Shown here: positions 48,901 through 58,490 of the stretch, one piece after another
How the letters are laid out: every line of letters begins with the position of its first letter
Position numbering within the stretch: the stretch's first letter is position 1
DNA from: Bolinopsis microptera
Taxonomy: Eukaryota; Ctenophora; Tentaculata; Lobata; Bolinopsidae
DNA length: 64,000 nt
NCBI RefSeq assembly: GCF_026151205.1
Contig: NC_087073.1
Coordinates: 17,317,837-17,381,836, forward strand
Direction of reading: 5' to 3'
Notes under the pieces: model-generated
Database searches by the model: none
The model's input: only the letters and a program-made list of their open reading frames with translations
Told to the model about the DNA's origin: nothing
Position numbers and translations under genes: made by a program

Positions 48901-49400
48901 AAACCAAGGAGGAGGTGTTCGGTGTCAATTCACTGTTATTCTTTTGTGAACATGTCTTATTACTATAGACTGGGGGTACTGAGTTTTATCGTATACATTT
49001 CTTGCAAAAATGTGCTCATTTCCTGATAATTTCCAAGAAAACCCATTCTGGTTATTGACACCTGAGATAGATTAAAACCACCTCCTTAACACCCTTATTG
49101 TTTTCACTCAATTCCCCCATCATTGATTATCCTCTGTTCTCTCTTCACTCACTTTAACTTAATAGAAATCGTCTGGATCGTTTAGAATTGAAGGAATGAC
49201 GAATATGAAATGAAGAGTGTTTTTTACTTGATTGACTGAAAAGTTGACTAAAATGTTACGTAATATTGTTCAGGTACCTGGGCTATAAAGAGATGTGTAA
49301 CGCAAAGCCACGCCTCACATTTCTGCGGAGAGAGAAGGGCTATAAACTACAGGCCAGCGAGGATAATGTATCCGAGTATAGCTTACAAGTTGAAAACACG
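30902..49400 (+). CDS. ZDHHC5/8-like: ZDHHC5/8-like palmitoyltransferase (C-terminal tail not found)
   Basis: This integral membrane enzyme attaches palmitate to protein cysteines. The readable exons are 30902-30975, 31132-31262, 31633-31787, 32564-32727, 34210-34312, 35905-35996 and 49274-49400; phases match throughout (282 codons). Seen in order: TM1 ([16 protein letters not shown]), TM2 ending in the DPG motif (TDPGIL), the Cys-rich domain ([18 protein letters not shown]), the catalytic [22 protein letters not shown]3, TM4 ([10 protein letters not shown]) and the family's TTNEQVT signature. Human ZDHHC5/8 have long tails; after ENT at 49400 no further exon could be read, so the model is incomplete. 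The start at 30902 is the first in-frame ATG after a stop at 30818, and an upstream exon is possible. The last intron is 13.3 kb and full of transposons. Confidence 0.9.
32728..34209 (+). other. ZDHHC intron 4 (1.5 kb), 26-bp tandem repeat
   Basis: It contains about three copies of TGATAGCTTCACATTATTATAT near 33787-33850. No gene is recognised. The other short introns of this gene (30976-31131, 31263-31632, 31788-32563) are AT-rich and blank. Confidence 0.5.
34977..35097 (+). repeat. Dispersed repeat with GGCGTTRACGCC palindrome, copy 1
   Basis: It shares over 100 bp with the complement of 63888-64000: ATAACAAATAATTTGAGCC, then CTGAAGA..GGCGTTGACGCCGAAAATTTGCC, CCTAACTTCC and TCTTCCAACCGGATA. 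It lies in ZDHHC intron 5. Relative to copy 2 it has an extra GAATGAA. The family is not identified. Confidence 0.8.
35707..35903. repeat. ~26-bp tandem repeat next to a ZDHHC acceptor
   Basis: About six to seven units of ATACATGTTATTTACATAATATT run up to the acceptor of the exon starting at 35905. Confidence 0.85.
35987..36031 (+). repeat. Duplicated ZDHHC exon-intron junction
   Basis: AACCTCTCAGGTAA, the end of the exon at 35905-35996 plus its donor (35987-36000), is repeated exactly at 36018-36031, 31 bp further on in the intron. This creates a second, identical GT donor. Confidence 0.85.
36032..39599 (+). other. ZDHHC intron 6, part 1: microsatellites and a LINE tail remnant
   Basis: It holds simple repeats, (TG)n near 37089, (GA)n near 37200-37240 and (CA)n near 37435-37455. 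At about 37605-37660 is an ATTCTTACGGCACAATCAAACACTATC stretch similar to the 3' end of the LINE at 39600. No gene is recognised. Confidence 0.5.
40884..43325. mobile_element. GGGCAATT element 2: 2.4-kb element with ATAT TSD and motif array
   Basis: It is inserted in the LINE at 39600-43594. The ends are inverted, GGGCAATTTC left and GAAATTGCCC right, flanked by ATAT on both sides (40880-40883, 43326-43329). Inside are nine good copies of TGTCAAGTAATTCAC or TGTCCAGTAATTCAC: at 40896 (the copy beside the left end), 41072, 41269, 41291, 41624, 41646 and 42954 forward, and 42784 and 42800 reversed. A tenth, partial copy is at 42763. It also holds a 152-bp tandem duplication (about 42366-42663), a 20-bp minisatellite (GATGATTTGTCTATCGTAGT, about 41960-42055) and protein-like remnants at 41730-42322. 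The superfamily is unrecognised. Confidence 0.9.
41730..42322 (+). pseudogene. Degraded protein remnant inside GGGCAATT element 2
   Basis: Consecutive plus-strand stretches look coding but are broken. They read [19 protein letters not shown] (41740-41800), [20 protein letters not shown] (about 41898-41958) and ERDDFSIVV, then after a minisatellite and frame change [17 protein letters not shown] and [20 protein letters not shown], to a stop at 42320-42322. CYVCQ could be half of a zinc-binding knuckle. This may be what is left of the element's own protein or of a captured gene. The family is not recognised. Confidence 0.4.
43595..44185. other. ZDHHC intron 6 between LINEs, nothing recognised
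   Basis: AT-rich DNA between the CR1-like and RTE-like LINEs. It includes GAGATTCATA at 44176-44185, which matches 47655-47664. Confidence 0.5.
44186..47654 (-). mobile_element. Nearly full-length RTE-like LINE with APE endonuclease and RT
   Basis: In gene sense the order is: a 5' region; an apurinic-type endonuclease N-terminus (47326-46868; [20 protein letters not shown]); further endonuclease motifs in another frame ([27 protein letters not shown]); then RT (45319-46686 and 44216-45322; [27 protein letters not shown]) and the tail [10 protein letters not shown]. Frames are broken near 45398 (1-nt loss) and near 46867 (a small deletion joining DKHLN to TYDGEKD). GAGATTCATA flanks the unit (44176-44185, 47655-47664), a likely 10-bp target duplication. 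It belongs to the same family as the fragment at 2582-4182. Confidence 0.9.
47665..49273 (+). other. ZDHHC intron 6, final part; unassigned ORF 48417-48662 on minus
   Basis: One minus-strand open stretch (48662-48417) lacks an ATG and encodes about 80 residues ([40 protein letters not shown]). Its composition is less AT-biased than chance frames nearby, so it could be an exon-like or transposon-derived fragment. It is not recognised. GCGCGCGC-rich DNA lies near 48828-48855. Confidence 0.3.
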
Positions 49401-51201
49401 GTGAGATACTGTGTATGATTTCTATTTTTAACTGTGGCTGACTTTAATGTGAGGTTGATGTCAACTCAGTAGTTGATTCAATGTTTCGGAATCTTAAATA
49501 CACCAGATCCTATTCACCATTATTCTCAATCTATGTGCCATCTCTTCGTAATTTATTAATGCCTATTATTTAGGATTTCTTTTTTTTAGATATATTTTTT
49601 CAGAATGTGTGATAAGTTTGTTACGATGGAATAAGGAATTAGACACTTTAAAGACGTTACTTTGATATGCTGTATAGTGTATATCAAGACATGGAGGTCG
49701 AGTGCGGATGAACAGAATGGTTCAAGGCAGAATACAGAGAGTTAATTTGTGGGGCAGAGATATCAGGATCACACATGCAGTGCGCAATTTTAAGATAATT
49801 AATATTAGGCCAGTCGGGGGAAAAGATTTTATTGATTGTCGACTTTTAAGAGACCGAGAAATGTGACACATTGTGAGTGTTGTCCGGTAATTCGGTAAAT
49901 GAAGCAGTACATTAGTTTTGAATATAAACATGGGCCATAAGCCGTACTTTTGTGCAAAGTATTTTAAATCTATAAAATCGTATTATTATCTTTTTAAACA
50001 ACCTTCTTTGGAAGATGTCAGCTTTGTATGGTTATCGTCAGTATAATCAGTTGAAAGGGAGGATGTCAGGATGTGTAATACTCAATACTCTGTAATACCA
50101 CACATCCAAAAACCTTCAAAGAGCAGTTCATTTTGATTTGACCGGAGGTATCCACTTCTTTGCAACATGGCCAATTCGCTTATAATCAAAATACATATTC
50201 ATTGATATTGATTTTAAACTAAATTTTGGTGATGCAAATATTGCATAGGCTAACGCCTGACATTCTCTAACGATTACAACGCTTTTCATGTATAAATGTT
50301 GTGGCACTACACTGATATATTCAACTCTTGAATAACGCGTAAATTTAGGTGAAATTATGCCCGATTTCGTTTGGTATATTTGTATTTATTGTTTATGGAT
50401 GTGGTTTTTATGTGCTTCGTAGAAGCTTGTAAAAGAGCAGTTATAGTTCGGTGATTGATTTGTGGAAACTTAAGGTTTGGATTTCTTTCAAGTTGAATTT
50501 AAGATTTTACACGCCCATAATTTCGTTAAGTTATTAGTAAAACTTATCTTCTGAAAGACATGATCAGTTAAGTTAAATATCGTTAAACTAAGAAATTTGA
50601 AATTATCAACTGAGTTAAGTTAAATTGTATGTACTTTTCTTCAGCTCAACTAGAGTACCTGTGGACAGCTGTCTATTTGTTTTTTAGTTCTAATTCGTGT
50701 ATAATATTCTCTCGTCGCCGGTGCGGGTTGTTGTACACAGATATACAATTACATGATCTTAGTTTGTTGCCCTACTTTTTATGTTTGAAGAAATATTTTT
50801 ATTGGATTTCATGAAGTAGCTGCAATTGTTTTACGTGATCACAGTAAAACCTTAATAATATATCTTACCTGTAATTTCGTGACACCGTCAACTTTTTGTC
50901 CCTCCTAAAACATAAACCCCTGCATTCGCCAGTTAAAAAGTCTCGTTCACATATTACGTAATCACTTTTTGGTATTTTCAACCCCTGATTAAGGAGTTTT
51001 ACACAATTAGCCATTGCGTTAAATTGACACTAGCATAATGACATTAAAAAACCCCTCAGTGATAACGTAATATGTATGTGAATGACCCCGAACCTGTTAG
51101 TTTTCGTGAATTTCATAACATCTAGATTCTTCAGGGCCAAATGCTCAAATAATTGTAAGACCGACATTGGAGCTCAGATCACCCTCGGGATTATTCCCAG
51201 C
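49401..51201. other. Region downstream of last ZDHHC exon, nothing recognised
   Basis: The remaining ZDHHC C-terminal exons were expected here or further right, but none could be identified by frame and splice sites. Confidence 0.4.
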
Positions 51202-51650
51202 AACTAGTCCGACTACGCCAGGCGCAGGTCACACTCACCCTAATGTTGTTATGGGATACCAACTAGTCCGACTACGCAGGTCACACTAACAGTGGCGTAA
51301 CTTTGCCTGTTGGCGCCCCCTAAAAAAAAAAAAAAAAAAAAAAGGTCGGGTACTTTTTTTCTCCCCCCCCCCCCCCCTACAGCTTTTTGCGCCCCCTGAA
51401 GCAAAAAAGGGTACCCCAAATATTTTTTTCGCGTCGACCGAGCGCTAAATTGGACAGGGAAATACACAAACAAGGCGTTTTTTCAGTGAAAGGGCCTAAA
51501 ATTCAGGAAAATTGCGCCCCCCCCCCCCCCCCCTTATACGGCGCCCCCCCCCCCCCCCCCGCATAGCGGGGTCTGCGGGGCCCTAAGTTACGCCACTGCA
51601 CACTAACCCTAATGTTGTTATGGGATACCACCTCAGGTATAAGCTATAAT
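51202..51650. repeat. ~60-bp tandem duplication, second copy interrupted by a MITE
   Basis: The sequence from AACTAGTCCGACTACGC to GTTGTTATGGGATACC occurs at 51202-51259. It occurs again from 51260, where it is split by the hAT-type MITE at 51290-51598. Confidence 0.88.
51290..51598. mobile_element. hAT-type MITE, copy 2 (309 bp), with exact 8-bp TSD
   Basis: The ends CAGTGGCGTAACTT and AAGTTACGCCACTG are perfect inverted repeats. CACACTAA flanks both sides (51282-51289, 51599-51606). The interior contains long A and C runs and GCGCCCCC-type sequence, with no coding capacity. The preceding tandem copy, reading CACACTCACCCTAATG without an insert, serves as an empty site. Confidence 0.93.
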
Positions 51651-53589
51651 AGTGCTGGGGAACATGTTTCAAGAAAAAATGGTCAGTGATAAATTCTGAA
51701 AAATGAATTAGACATCTTATTGCATTCTCAAAATCATACAGCATATTATTAGCAAAGATATTCTGAAACCGTGTTATAAATCAAGAGGCTTGCATATATT
51801 GAACATATTGACACGGGTGCAGAGTTGAGTCTGTACGGAACCTAGTAGTTTCAGATCCTTGTTTAACTTGCCGTACAGCAAGGTCATCCACTACTTTAGC
51901 CCGGCGAGGCACATAACTCCCTTATGTCAACTGTGTGAACTTAGAACTACTGCGAAGATTTTGGGTCGAGTGATTGAAGTTACGAGCCCACCTGTGCCGC
52001 ATGAGTTGCAGCAATGGATAACCTATCGCAGTGCCTTTTCAGTACTTTTGCCCCGGTACTTAAATACATTCTCAATCTGTACAGTTTCAAGACGCCCTTG
52101 CCAATTGCCAAACCTGCGCTCGCTCAAGAGATCTGATAGGTCTCGCTGTTGGCTAGCGAACGGCCTGACAGATCTCTCAAGCGTGCGTGCAAGGCTATAC
52201 AGGTTTTAATAGCTTAAACAACGCCCATGCACCTAGATAGAAATTCAGTCGGTCACTACACAGTGCAGCCCATCTCACTTAATATTCTAAATAGTACACG
52301 CGCGGGCCGGCACGGCGCGCGCGCGCGCTTCCCATCTTCACGAGCTGTGCTTTTATATTTTGCTTTAATCATCGCAAACAAATTTGGGGTTTGCGCGTGC
52401 CGTACATGCACAAGGCTTTCCTTCCGATGCCTGAGGATCAGTTTCCGGTGACCGAATCCGTGATACTGCTTGTGCTCATTTTAATTTCCAGAGAATGTTG
52501 TGGCAACGAACTAAAACATTGATTATAATTAATTCATGGTATAAATATTAGACACAATTAATGTAAATTGTAAATACTATAAACTTAATTTGAACATATC
52601 ATGATATATGAACTAACAATTTAGGTTTTGCTCGCTCAAAGAAAATTGTCAAGCCAATTAAAAAGATCGAACATGAATTATAAGACAAATTATCAAAATT
52701 ACGTCATACTTTAAGTTCAACTACATGTATAAATGATAAATCGTACACAGTTAACTTCCCGAACTTCGATTTCGATTGTTAATTATTGTGTGATTGTATA
52801 ATACTATAAATGCGAAGTCAATATTGTCAACTTTAAAGGGAAAGGATATTGTAACAAATAGTACAATAATAATTGGCTGTTTAAATATAACATCAGCCAT
52901 TTACATCCCTCCTCCCCCAACGTCAGCAAGGGTGCACTGGGATATTGTGCGAAAATAACGTCAGCGTCAGCATTTAGACAAAAACTCCCCCCTAGGACAA
53001 TAAACGGAAAATTTAATCACTCTATTATTAAGGCTCAAAAAGATTCAACCAGTTACATACTTTGTAAACTAATAACTTCCCACCACTAACGATTACAAAT
53101 ACATCACAAATCGAGGAACTCCCCCAAGAAGAAGCATATATTAATATCTGATAACTTATTATAAAAACCATTAAATGTATTAGCTTCTAGAAATATTAAT
53201 AAGAGTGTGAATGAAGAAATCCCCACAATTAGACTTTGATATTTCAGGCGAACTTAATAGGGTTATAGTTATGGATGCAAATATTTGTTGTGGCTCAAGA
53301 CTACGTTTAAGGTGGAAAGGATTTGGAGTCATAGTCAGTTGACTCATCAAAAAGACTTAATGCTTTTCTGAAAAATATGAAATTGTGGGGTTTTCTGTGG
53401 GCATCAAATATGAGTCAAATTAAATCATAAAAAGATTATAGATTGGTAAGTCAGCGATAAACTAAAGTATAAATGATCAATAAATGTGCAATATTATGCA
53501 AAGTACCAATTGTAATACTAAAAACATGTCAAAACCCGCAAAAATTAAATCCACGTAATAATGAATATTATGTACCTAAAACACTACAA
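51651..53589. other. Intergenic; inverted repeat at 52121-52188 and CG-rich tract
   Basis: It contains an imperfect inverted repeat (GCTCAAGAGATCTGATAGG against CCTGACAGATCTCTCAAGC) and a GGCGCGCGCGCGCGC tract at about 52314-52328. No gene is recognised. The 3' part should be the 3' UTR of the gene starting at 54582. Confidence 0.45.
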
Positions 53590-54582
53590 TCAAAGCTCTT
53601 CCCCCACAGTACATTTACTGCAGAAATACTTCTTCCTAAAGGACGGAGCACGTGGTTTCCCTACAGACCAGTTTGCAGGAAACTCTGATTTGATAAGAGT
53701 AACCAGTTCCTGGTGCTCACCATCACTATCACCGTCAAGTAACAGGGGAACATCCGCCAAAATTACATCTTCTAATTTAATATACTGTTTATCACAAGTC
53801 TTGTGCAGACCCTTGGTGCTTTTCCGTTTTTTCTTCGGTTTACTATCTGTCTGTTTTTTCTGATGTGAAGGTTGAGTGATGGGTGCCGGAGGAGGAGGGG
53901 CTACTGGTTCTCGAGGTTTCAGCGTTATTTTCTTAGCGTCAAGTTTAGCTCTGCGCGATGAGGTGCGCACAGATGATTTAGCGCTGCGCAAAGAGGTCCG
54001 TACAGAATTTTTAGGAGGGGGGTTCAAGGTTTTGTGAGATAATTTGGGAGGGTCTGATTGGAGTTTTATCTGGTTATTATCTGATAGTACCTTGTGATTC
54101 TGATTACACATACTTTCAGAAACTATTTTCTCGACCAATTGAAGTACTTGTTCACTGGAATTTGAGCTAGAAGGTGCATTTAGTTCATCACTCACATGGC
54201 TGAATTGGTCGTTCATATCACTTGAAAGAGCTGAACTCTCATCAACAACATGCCCATTAACAACACCACCACCACTACTCAGATCTTCCTCTGAACCATG
54301 ATTACTACACTCTGAATCACTGGGACCCGCTGTGCGCTTCCTCTTACGGGACGCAGCATGTTCCTTAATAGCAGCACACACATCCCTCACACCATCCTTT
54401 AAAGGTATGCCATGTAACAAGGTGTTGTGCCGGTTAACATTCAGCCCCTCAGCAACTGTCAACATGTCTTCTCCAGCTTTACTCCGCACTCTCTCGATCA
54501 CCTCGCTCAACAGATCAGATAGGATCCCCGTGGTGCGTTCTCGTATTGTGTTAGTCCGTCCAGCCTCGAAGAAGAGCTCCAT
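53590..54582 (-). CDS. Unrecognised charged, nuclear-type protein (330 aa)
   Basis: A single open frame of 330 codons. The N-terminus (ELFFEAGRTNTIRERTTGIL, DLLSEVIERVRSKAGEDML) looks helical. The middle is low-complexity, rich in Ser, Asn and acidic residues. A basic stretch follows (RTSLRSAKSSVRTSSRRAK; KPKKKRKSTKG), with several nuclear-localisation-like clusters and a proline run (PPPPAP). The end reads FRKKYFCSKCTVGEEL, with one CxxC pair. I do not recognise the family; a chromatin or nucleolar role is only a guess. It is the last of five same-strand genes, 677 bp downstream of the ferredoxin stop. CAG immediately precedes the ATG. Confidence 0.7.
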   Translation of the reverse strand: MELFFEAGRTNTIRERTTGILSDLLSEVIERVRSKAGEDMLTVAEGLNVNRHNTLLHGIPLKDGVRDVCAAIKEHAASRKRKRTAGPSDSECSNHGSEEDLSSGGGVVNGHVVDESSALSSDMNDQFSHVSDELNAPSSSNSSEQVLQLVEKIVSESMCNQNHKVLSDNNQIKLQSDPPKLSHKTLNPPPKNSVRTSLRSAKSSVRTSSRRAKLDAKKITLKPREPVAPPPPAPITQPSHQKKQTDSKPKKKRKSTKGLHKTCDKQYIKLEDVILADVPLLLDGDSDGEHQELVTLIKSEFPANWSVGKPRAPSFRKKYFCSKCTVGEEL

Positions 54583-55259
54583 CTGTCATGTCATCTCCTG
54601 TTTATGGTACGGATATTCAGTGTGGACGATTCATAGAGATTATATCATTTGATATTTTAATAATCTCATCCTCGAATTGGTCTTACACGTATAATTTGTT
54701 TGATTTTAATCAAATTGATTTTTCGAAGAAAGGAAACAAAGATATTCTTAACCAATCTACAAACGTAACGAAACAAATCACAATTTATACCCCTTTATAG
54801 GTAACAAACCTTGTCAATAACATTGTACAATAGCGAATATATATAAGAGTGTAAGAACAGTGAGCGGGCACACAACATGTGCCGCAAACCAGGATGCATG
54901 GTTACTTAACAACACTCTGTTGTGATAGGCTGAGCTACAGGATGTACACTAATACCTACCTTGTATACTTGTATAAAGTATACCTTACTTGTGGTGTACA
55001 CTGCACCTATGTTTTATGTTTATGCGCATGTTTTATACGGTGTTTATGGTAAAATCTAAGCTGAAGTCCACATGTTAGCTGTTAAGTTCTAATTTATTCC
55101 CATTTGCTATGTTATAATTTAAAAAGTAACCAATCACGTACGTACTTACAAATACCAGAGCTAAATCTCTGGGCCCAATACCGATACTGCACACCATAAA
55201 GAAACAATATGAAATAATAAATTACAGGATGAATCATCTAATCTAAGCTAACTCCTACG
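54583..55259. other. Intergenic between ferredoxin and the 330-aa gene
   Basis: 677 bp of AT-rich DNA without recognised features. It presumably includes the ferredoxin 3' UTR. Confidence 0.45.
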
Positions 55260-56019
55260 TTATCTCATATCACTAAAACTATCAGGCACAATAAACCTAG
55301 CACCCTCTATCCCCCTGGTAACGTCCACTTGACATGCTAGCCGTGATGTCTCCGTCACCCCATCCACAGCATCCAACACATCTAGCTCCTCCTCCTCTGG
55401 TTCCTCCAGCTTGTCAAATGTGGCCTGGTCAGCTATCACGTGACATGTTGAACACTCGCACATTCCTGAGGGGGCAGGCTGGGTTATTGTTTATATTAGA
55501 ATTACAGGTATTACCGTGATTACAGGTGAAACCGTGATGATAAAATCGTGGTATTTTGAAACTATTATTTAGTCAGGTTTGAACCCTCTTATTGCCACTA
55601 TGGGGAGATACCACTATTAGAATATAATAATTATTCGTAACAAAATGACGAAAATACTGACCACCACAAACTGATGGGAGGTTGATGTGGTTATCTTTAG
55701 CTGTTTCCATGATTGAGTCTCCTCTAATTGCTTTAACGTGCCTCTCTATACCTGGTATTTAAAATACAATATAGTTGCAAACTTGTACTTTTAAAAAGCA
55801 ACAAAAGGAATCTTTTGTTTCGATTGGAATATTCAACAGGGAATTTTTTAAACAGGGAAATCGAAAGAAAAATCAAATGAGATTAATGTGGTACATCAGT
55901 TGTGTGATCTAACCTTTCTCTATGAAGGTAATGTTAACACTACAAGAAGGAGTAGTGTGAAGATGCGCGGTAGTTGCCCGGAACAAGGACGGTACTAATC
56001 TGCCACATAATCTTGACAT
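55260..56019 (-). CDS. FDX1-like: Mitochondrial [2Fe-2S] ferredoxin, adrenodoxin type
   Basis: Three exons, 56019-55914, 55751-55662 and 55465-55260, give 133 residues with matching phase. Residues 1-25 (MSRLCGRLVPSLFRATTAHL) are basic and hydroxylated with no acids, as in a mitochondrial import signal. Cluster ligands follow the C-x5-C-x2-C...C pattern: CGGMCECSTC, then LACQ near residue 115. RGDSIMETAKDNHINLP and the acidic PEEEELDVLD helix are typical of the fold. The C-terminal VPDSFSDMR is closer to FDX1 than to FDX2. It would pass electrons from ferredoxin reductase to mitochondrial partners (P450s, Fe-S or lipoylation machinery). Oddity: an extra cysteine inside the cluster loop (MCEC where adrenodoxin has TLAC). 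The start context is CTGCAG/GATG. Confidence 0.9.
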
Positions 56020-56681
56020 CCTGCAGTCACCACCCGGTATCGTTTACTTGAAAACTGGTGGGATGGGGACAGGAATTTGTTATTACTCATGAACAACTTG
56101 TTTCATGAATTCAATCAAATTTGCGCCACATTTTCATAAGCTTTTAACATTGTCATTATAGATAGCATGTCTTATCGTCTCTATTCTCTACATTTGTAAA
56201 ACTTTTGCTTGTCGTTTAAAATTATGCACAAATGGGCAGTGTGAAAATTCATTCGACCAATCACTTTCAAATAGCTAGCAGAGTAAAGAGTCGAATTTTG
56301 GATATTAACTGGCAAAAGAAAAGTTCATAATAAATTATATTACCAAAACCTATCGATTATAGAAAATTATTAACCAACTCGCTGTAAAAGTTAGTTCTGT
56401 AGAGGGTCAAAAACCTAGGGTCGAAATTATCGATTATAGTAATTCAAAAACCCACTAATCTTTAGCGAGGGTTATTTACGTACTTTACGTTACTTGAAGT
56501 GTCAACATGCATCAATAGAACAGCGATTAGGTTATGAAAATGCTTTCTGCATTGCAGTGTCACACATCACATGTGAAATAAAGTAGAAACTGACCCATGG
56601 AGACACAATCTTTACACTACACAAATACACAGCCACAATCGTACTACAAAAATGAAATATAAACGAATCCAATAATCAACA
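56020..56681. other. Intergenic between MRPS9 and ferredoxin genes
   Basis: About 660 bp, with no recognised features. Confidence 0.45.
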
Positions 56682-58079
56682 CTATCGCTTTCTCCACTTA
56701 TACCTCTTACGAGAGTTCTTCTTATAAGCCTTATTATACTCAACTCTCATCTCATTCTTATAAACAACCTCTAACACTCCCCCCAAATGAGGACTATACA
56801 TTTGTAAACAGTCTGCTATAGACATTGCTATACAGTGAGCTAAAGAGTGTAATTTATTAGGATTGTCCTGTTCCACCTCAACGTTAATATCAAAGACTCC
56901 CAGTGTCCTTGTTACCCTGAGGGGCGAGATAACGATCATTCTAGAGAGAATCTCGGGGAAGAAATCAAGGAAGGGTTCATTGTTGATGGTGATCTTCCCA
57001 GAGCCAGGGACCACAGTTGTGACTACACTATTGAATACAAATGATCTGTTGACTTTACCCCGGAACACTGGTAATGAAGCACCACCTCCGCCCTTTTTCC
57101 GTGCTGATATTGGGCCGTTTTTCCTTTTTTGTTCAGAATGAAGTATATGCTTGATAGCTGGGTAGTACATGTTAATTAAATCAGGTCTATCTTGGATGAG
57201 ATGATTTAGCCTGTTGAACTGTAGTTCGAGTGTTTTTTTCTCCACCTTCGAGCCATTTTCAACGTTACGGGGTTTGAAAGGGAACATAAGCAGAGCAGAC
57301 ACTACATCTCCATCTGTAGGAGTAAATGAAATGTCCTCACCAGAGTCCAAATTTTCAACTAAACCAGCAGTTTCTATATCATCGGCAATACTTACATCCG
57401 CCAACTCATTCGCTAGTTCTCCTTCATAGTCAGCTACTTCACTGATAGAGGAATTATCAACAGGATTATCTACAGGCTCCTCTGAGCTAGGAGCTGCATT
57501 AGCCGTATCAGCAGAAGGCACTTCTGGTTCAGTGAAAACAACCTCATCAGGATCTATAAACAGTTCCAGACCAGGAGAAATGTTTATTTGCTCCATTGCA
57601 TCTAACACAACACTATGAACCAGTCTGATTTCTCTGCGGAAACTTTTAAAATCTGAACTTTGTGTACCTGCTTCTTTATGTTCACTGCTGTTGTATTGTG
57701 ATATTATATCAAGAAAAGCCTGGACAGGTATTTCTGCAGGAATGTTTGGTTTGTATTTCCTCCTCTCAATGTCTGACGGCAAAAGGTACAATAGACTCAG
57801 TTTTAAGTGAAGATCAGAAAAATGATCAGGGTCAATCCCCATTATCTTGGCTATATTTTCCTTGGTAGATCTGATCTTGGTATTGTAATCCATACGGTAG
57901 GGTTTTGATGTTTGATGATACTCAAGCTGTTCTTTAATGTCTTCAAGAAACCAATTTTGCATTTTATTCCAGGAGAGGTAATCATGGCCCTTTTTGATAG
58001 GCCAGCTGATTGTGACTTGTTTTCTGTGGAGAACAGCAGCGGTTGAGCGAAGTGCTGGGAATCTGCTGCAGAGAAACAT
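56682..58079 (-). CDS. MRPS9: Mitochondrial small-subunit ribosomal protein uS9m
   Basis: A single coding exon of 465 residues. The C-terminal third matches the uS9 fold: GSGKITINNEPFLDFFPE, then PLRVTRTLGVFDINVEV and a basic end SRKRYKWRKR. The lysine/arginine-rich tail is the part that reaches the decoding site in ribosomes. The long N-terminal part (about 330 residues, with an acidic middle EEPVDNPVDNSSISEVADYE) is the animal mitochondrial extension. The start is placed at 58079 (MFLCSRFPALRSTAAVLHR), which gives a mitochondrial presequence. The open frame goes further upstream to 58172 but is crossed by a good acceptor (TTTCTTCCTCAG) 11 nt before this ATG. Human MRPS9 is about 396 residues, so this one is longer. 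Confidence 0.9.
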   Translation of the reverse strand: MFLCSRFPALRSTAAVLHRKQVTISWPIKKGHDYLSWNKMQNWFLEDIKEQLEYHQTSKPYRMDYNTKIRSTKENIAKIMGIDPDHFSDLHLKLSLLYLLPSDIERRKYKPNIPAEIPVQAFLDIISQYNSSEHKEAGTQSSDFKSFRREIRLVHSVVLDAMEQINISPGLELFIDPDEVVFTEPEVPSADTANAAPSSEEPVDNPVDNSSISEVADYEGELANELADVSIADDIETAGLVENLDSGEDISFTPTDGDVVSALLMFPFKPRNVENGSKVEKKTLELQFNRLNHLIQDRPDLINMYYPAIKHILHSEQKRKNGPISARKKGGGGASLPVFRGKVNRSFVFNSVVTTVVPGSGKITINNEPFLDFFPEILSRMIVISPLRVTRTLGVFDINVEVEQDNPNKLHSLAHCIAMSIADCLQMYSPHLGGVLEVVYKNEMRVEYNKAYKKNSRKRYKWRKR

Positions 58080-58490
58080 CACCTGAGCTCCTGAGGAAGA
58101 AATAAAGATTACCAAATATTGACGTACGTAACTTAAAAGTTCATTATTGATTATCACAACTGTTATTTTCAATAAAGATTTGCAACACTATTACTTTACA
58201 TATTTTTTTGGTAGTTATCATAGTTCAAAACCTTTTGGGTATTACACGATTGCAGATTTTTCATTGAACGTACTAGTAACTGGTCATTTATTTTCAGTGC
58301 ATTAAATAACGTATATCTTTCATTTGATGAAAAAATTGAAACAAGATTGGTTCAACACTGATGTAATGAAATAATAATTTAATAAAAGTAGTAACGGTTC
58401 AATGAAATCTCATCTTAAGTCTTTTAAGGTGAGCTTGCTAAAACAGAAATGGTTCAGTAAAAAGATTTAAAAACGAGTCAAAACTTCAAT

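Noticed and set aside
51795..51850. Retropepsin-like IDTGAELSLYGT peptide suggesting an LTR retrotransposon
   Set aside because: The frame closes at once after GT and no other protease, RT or LTR sequence was seen nearby; probably chance.
58080..58172. N-terminal extension of MRPS9 to the upstream ATG
   Set aside because: It crosses a strong splice acceptor and removes the mitochondrial presequence from the N-terminus.
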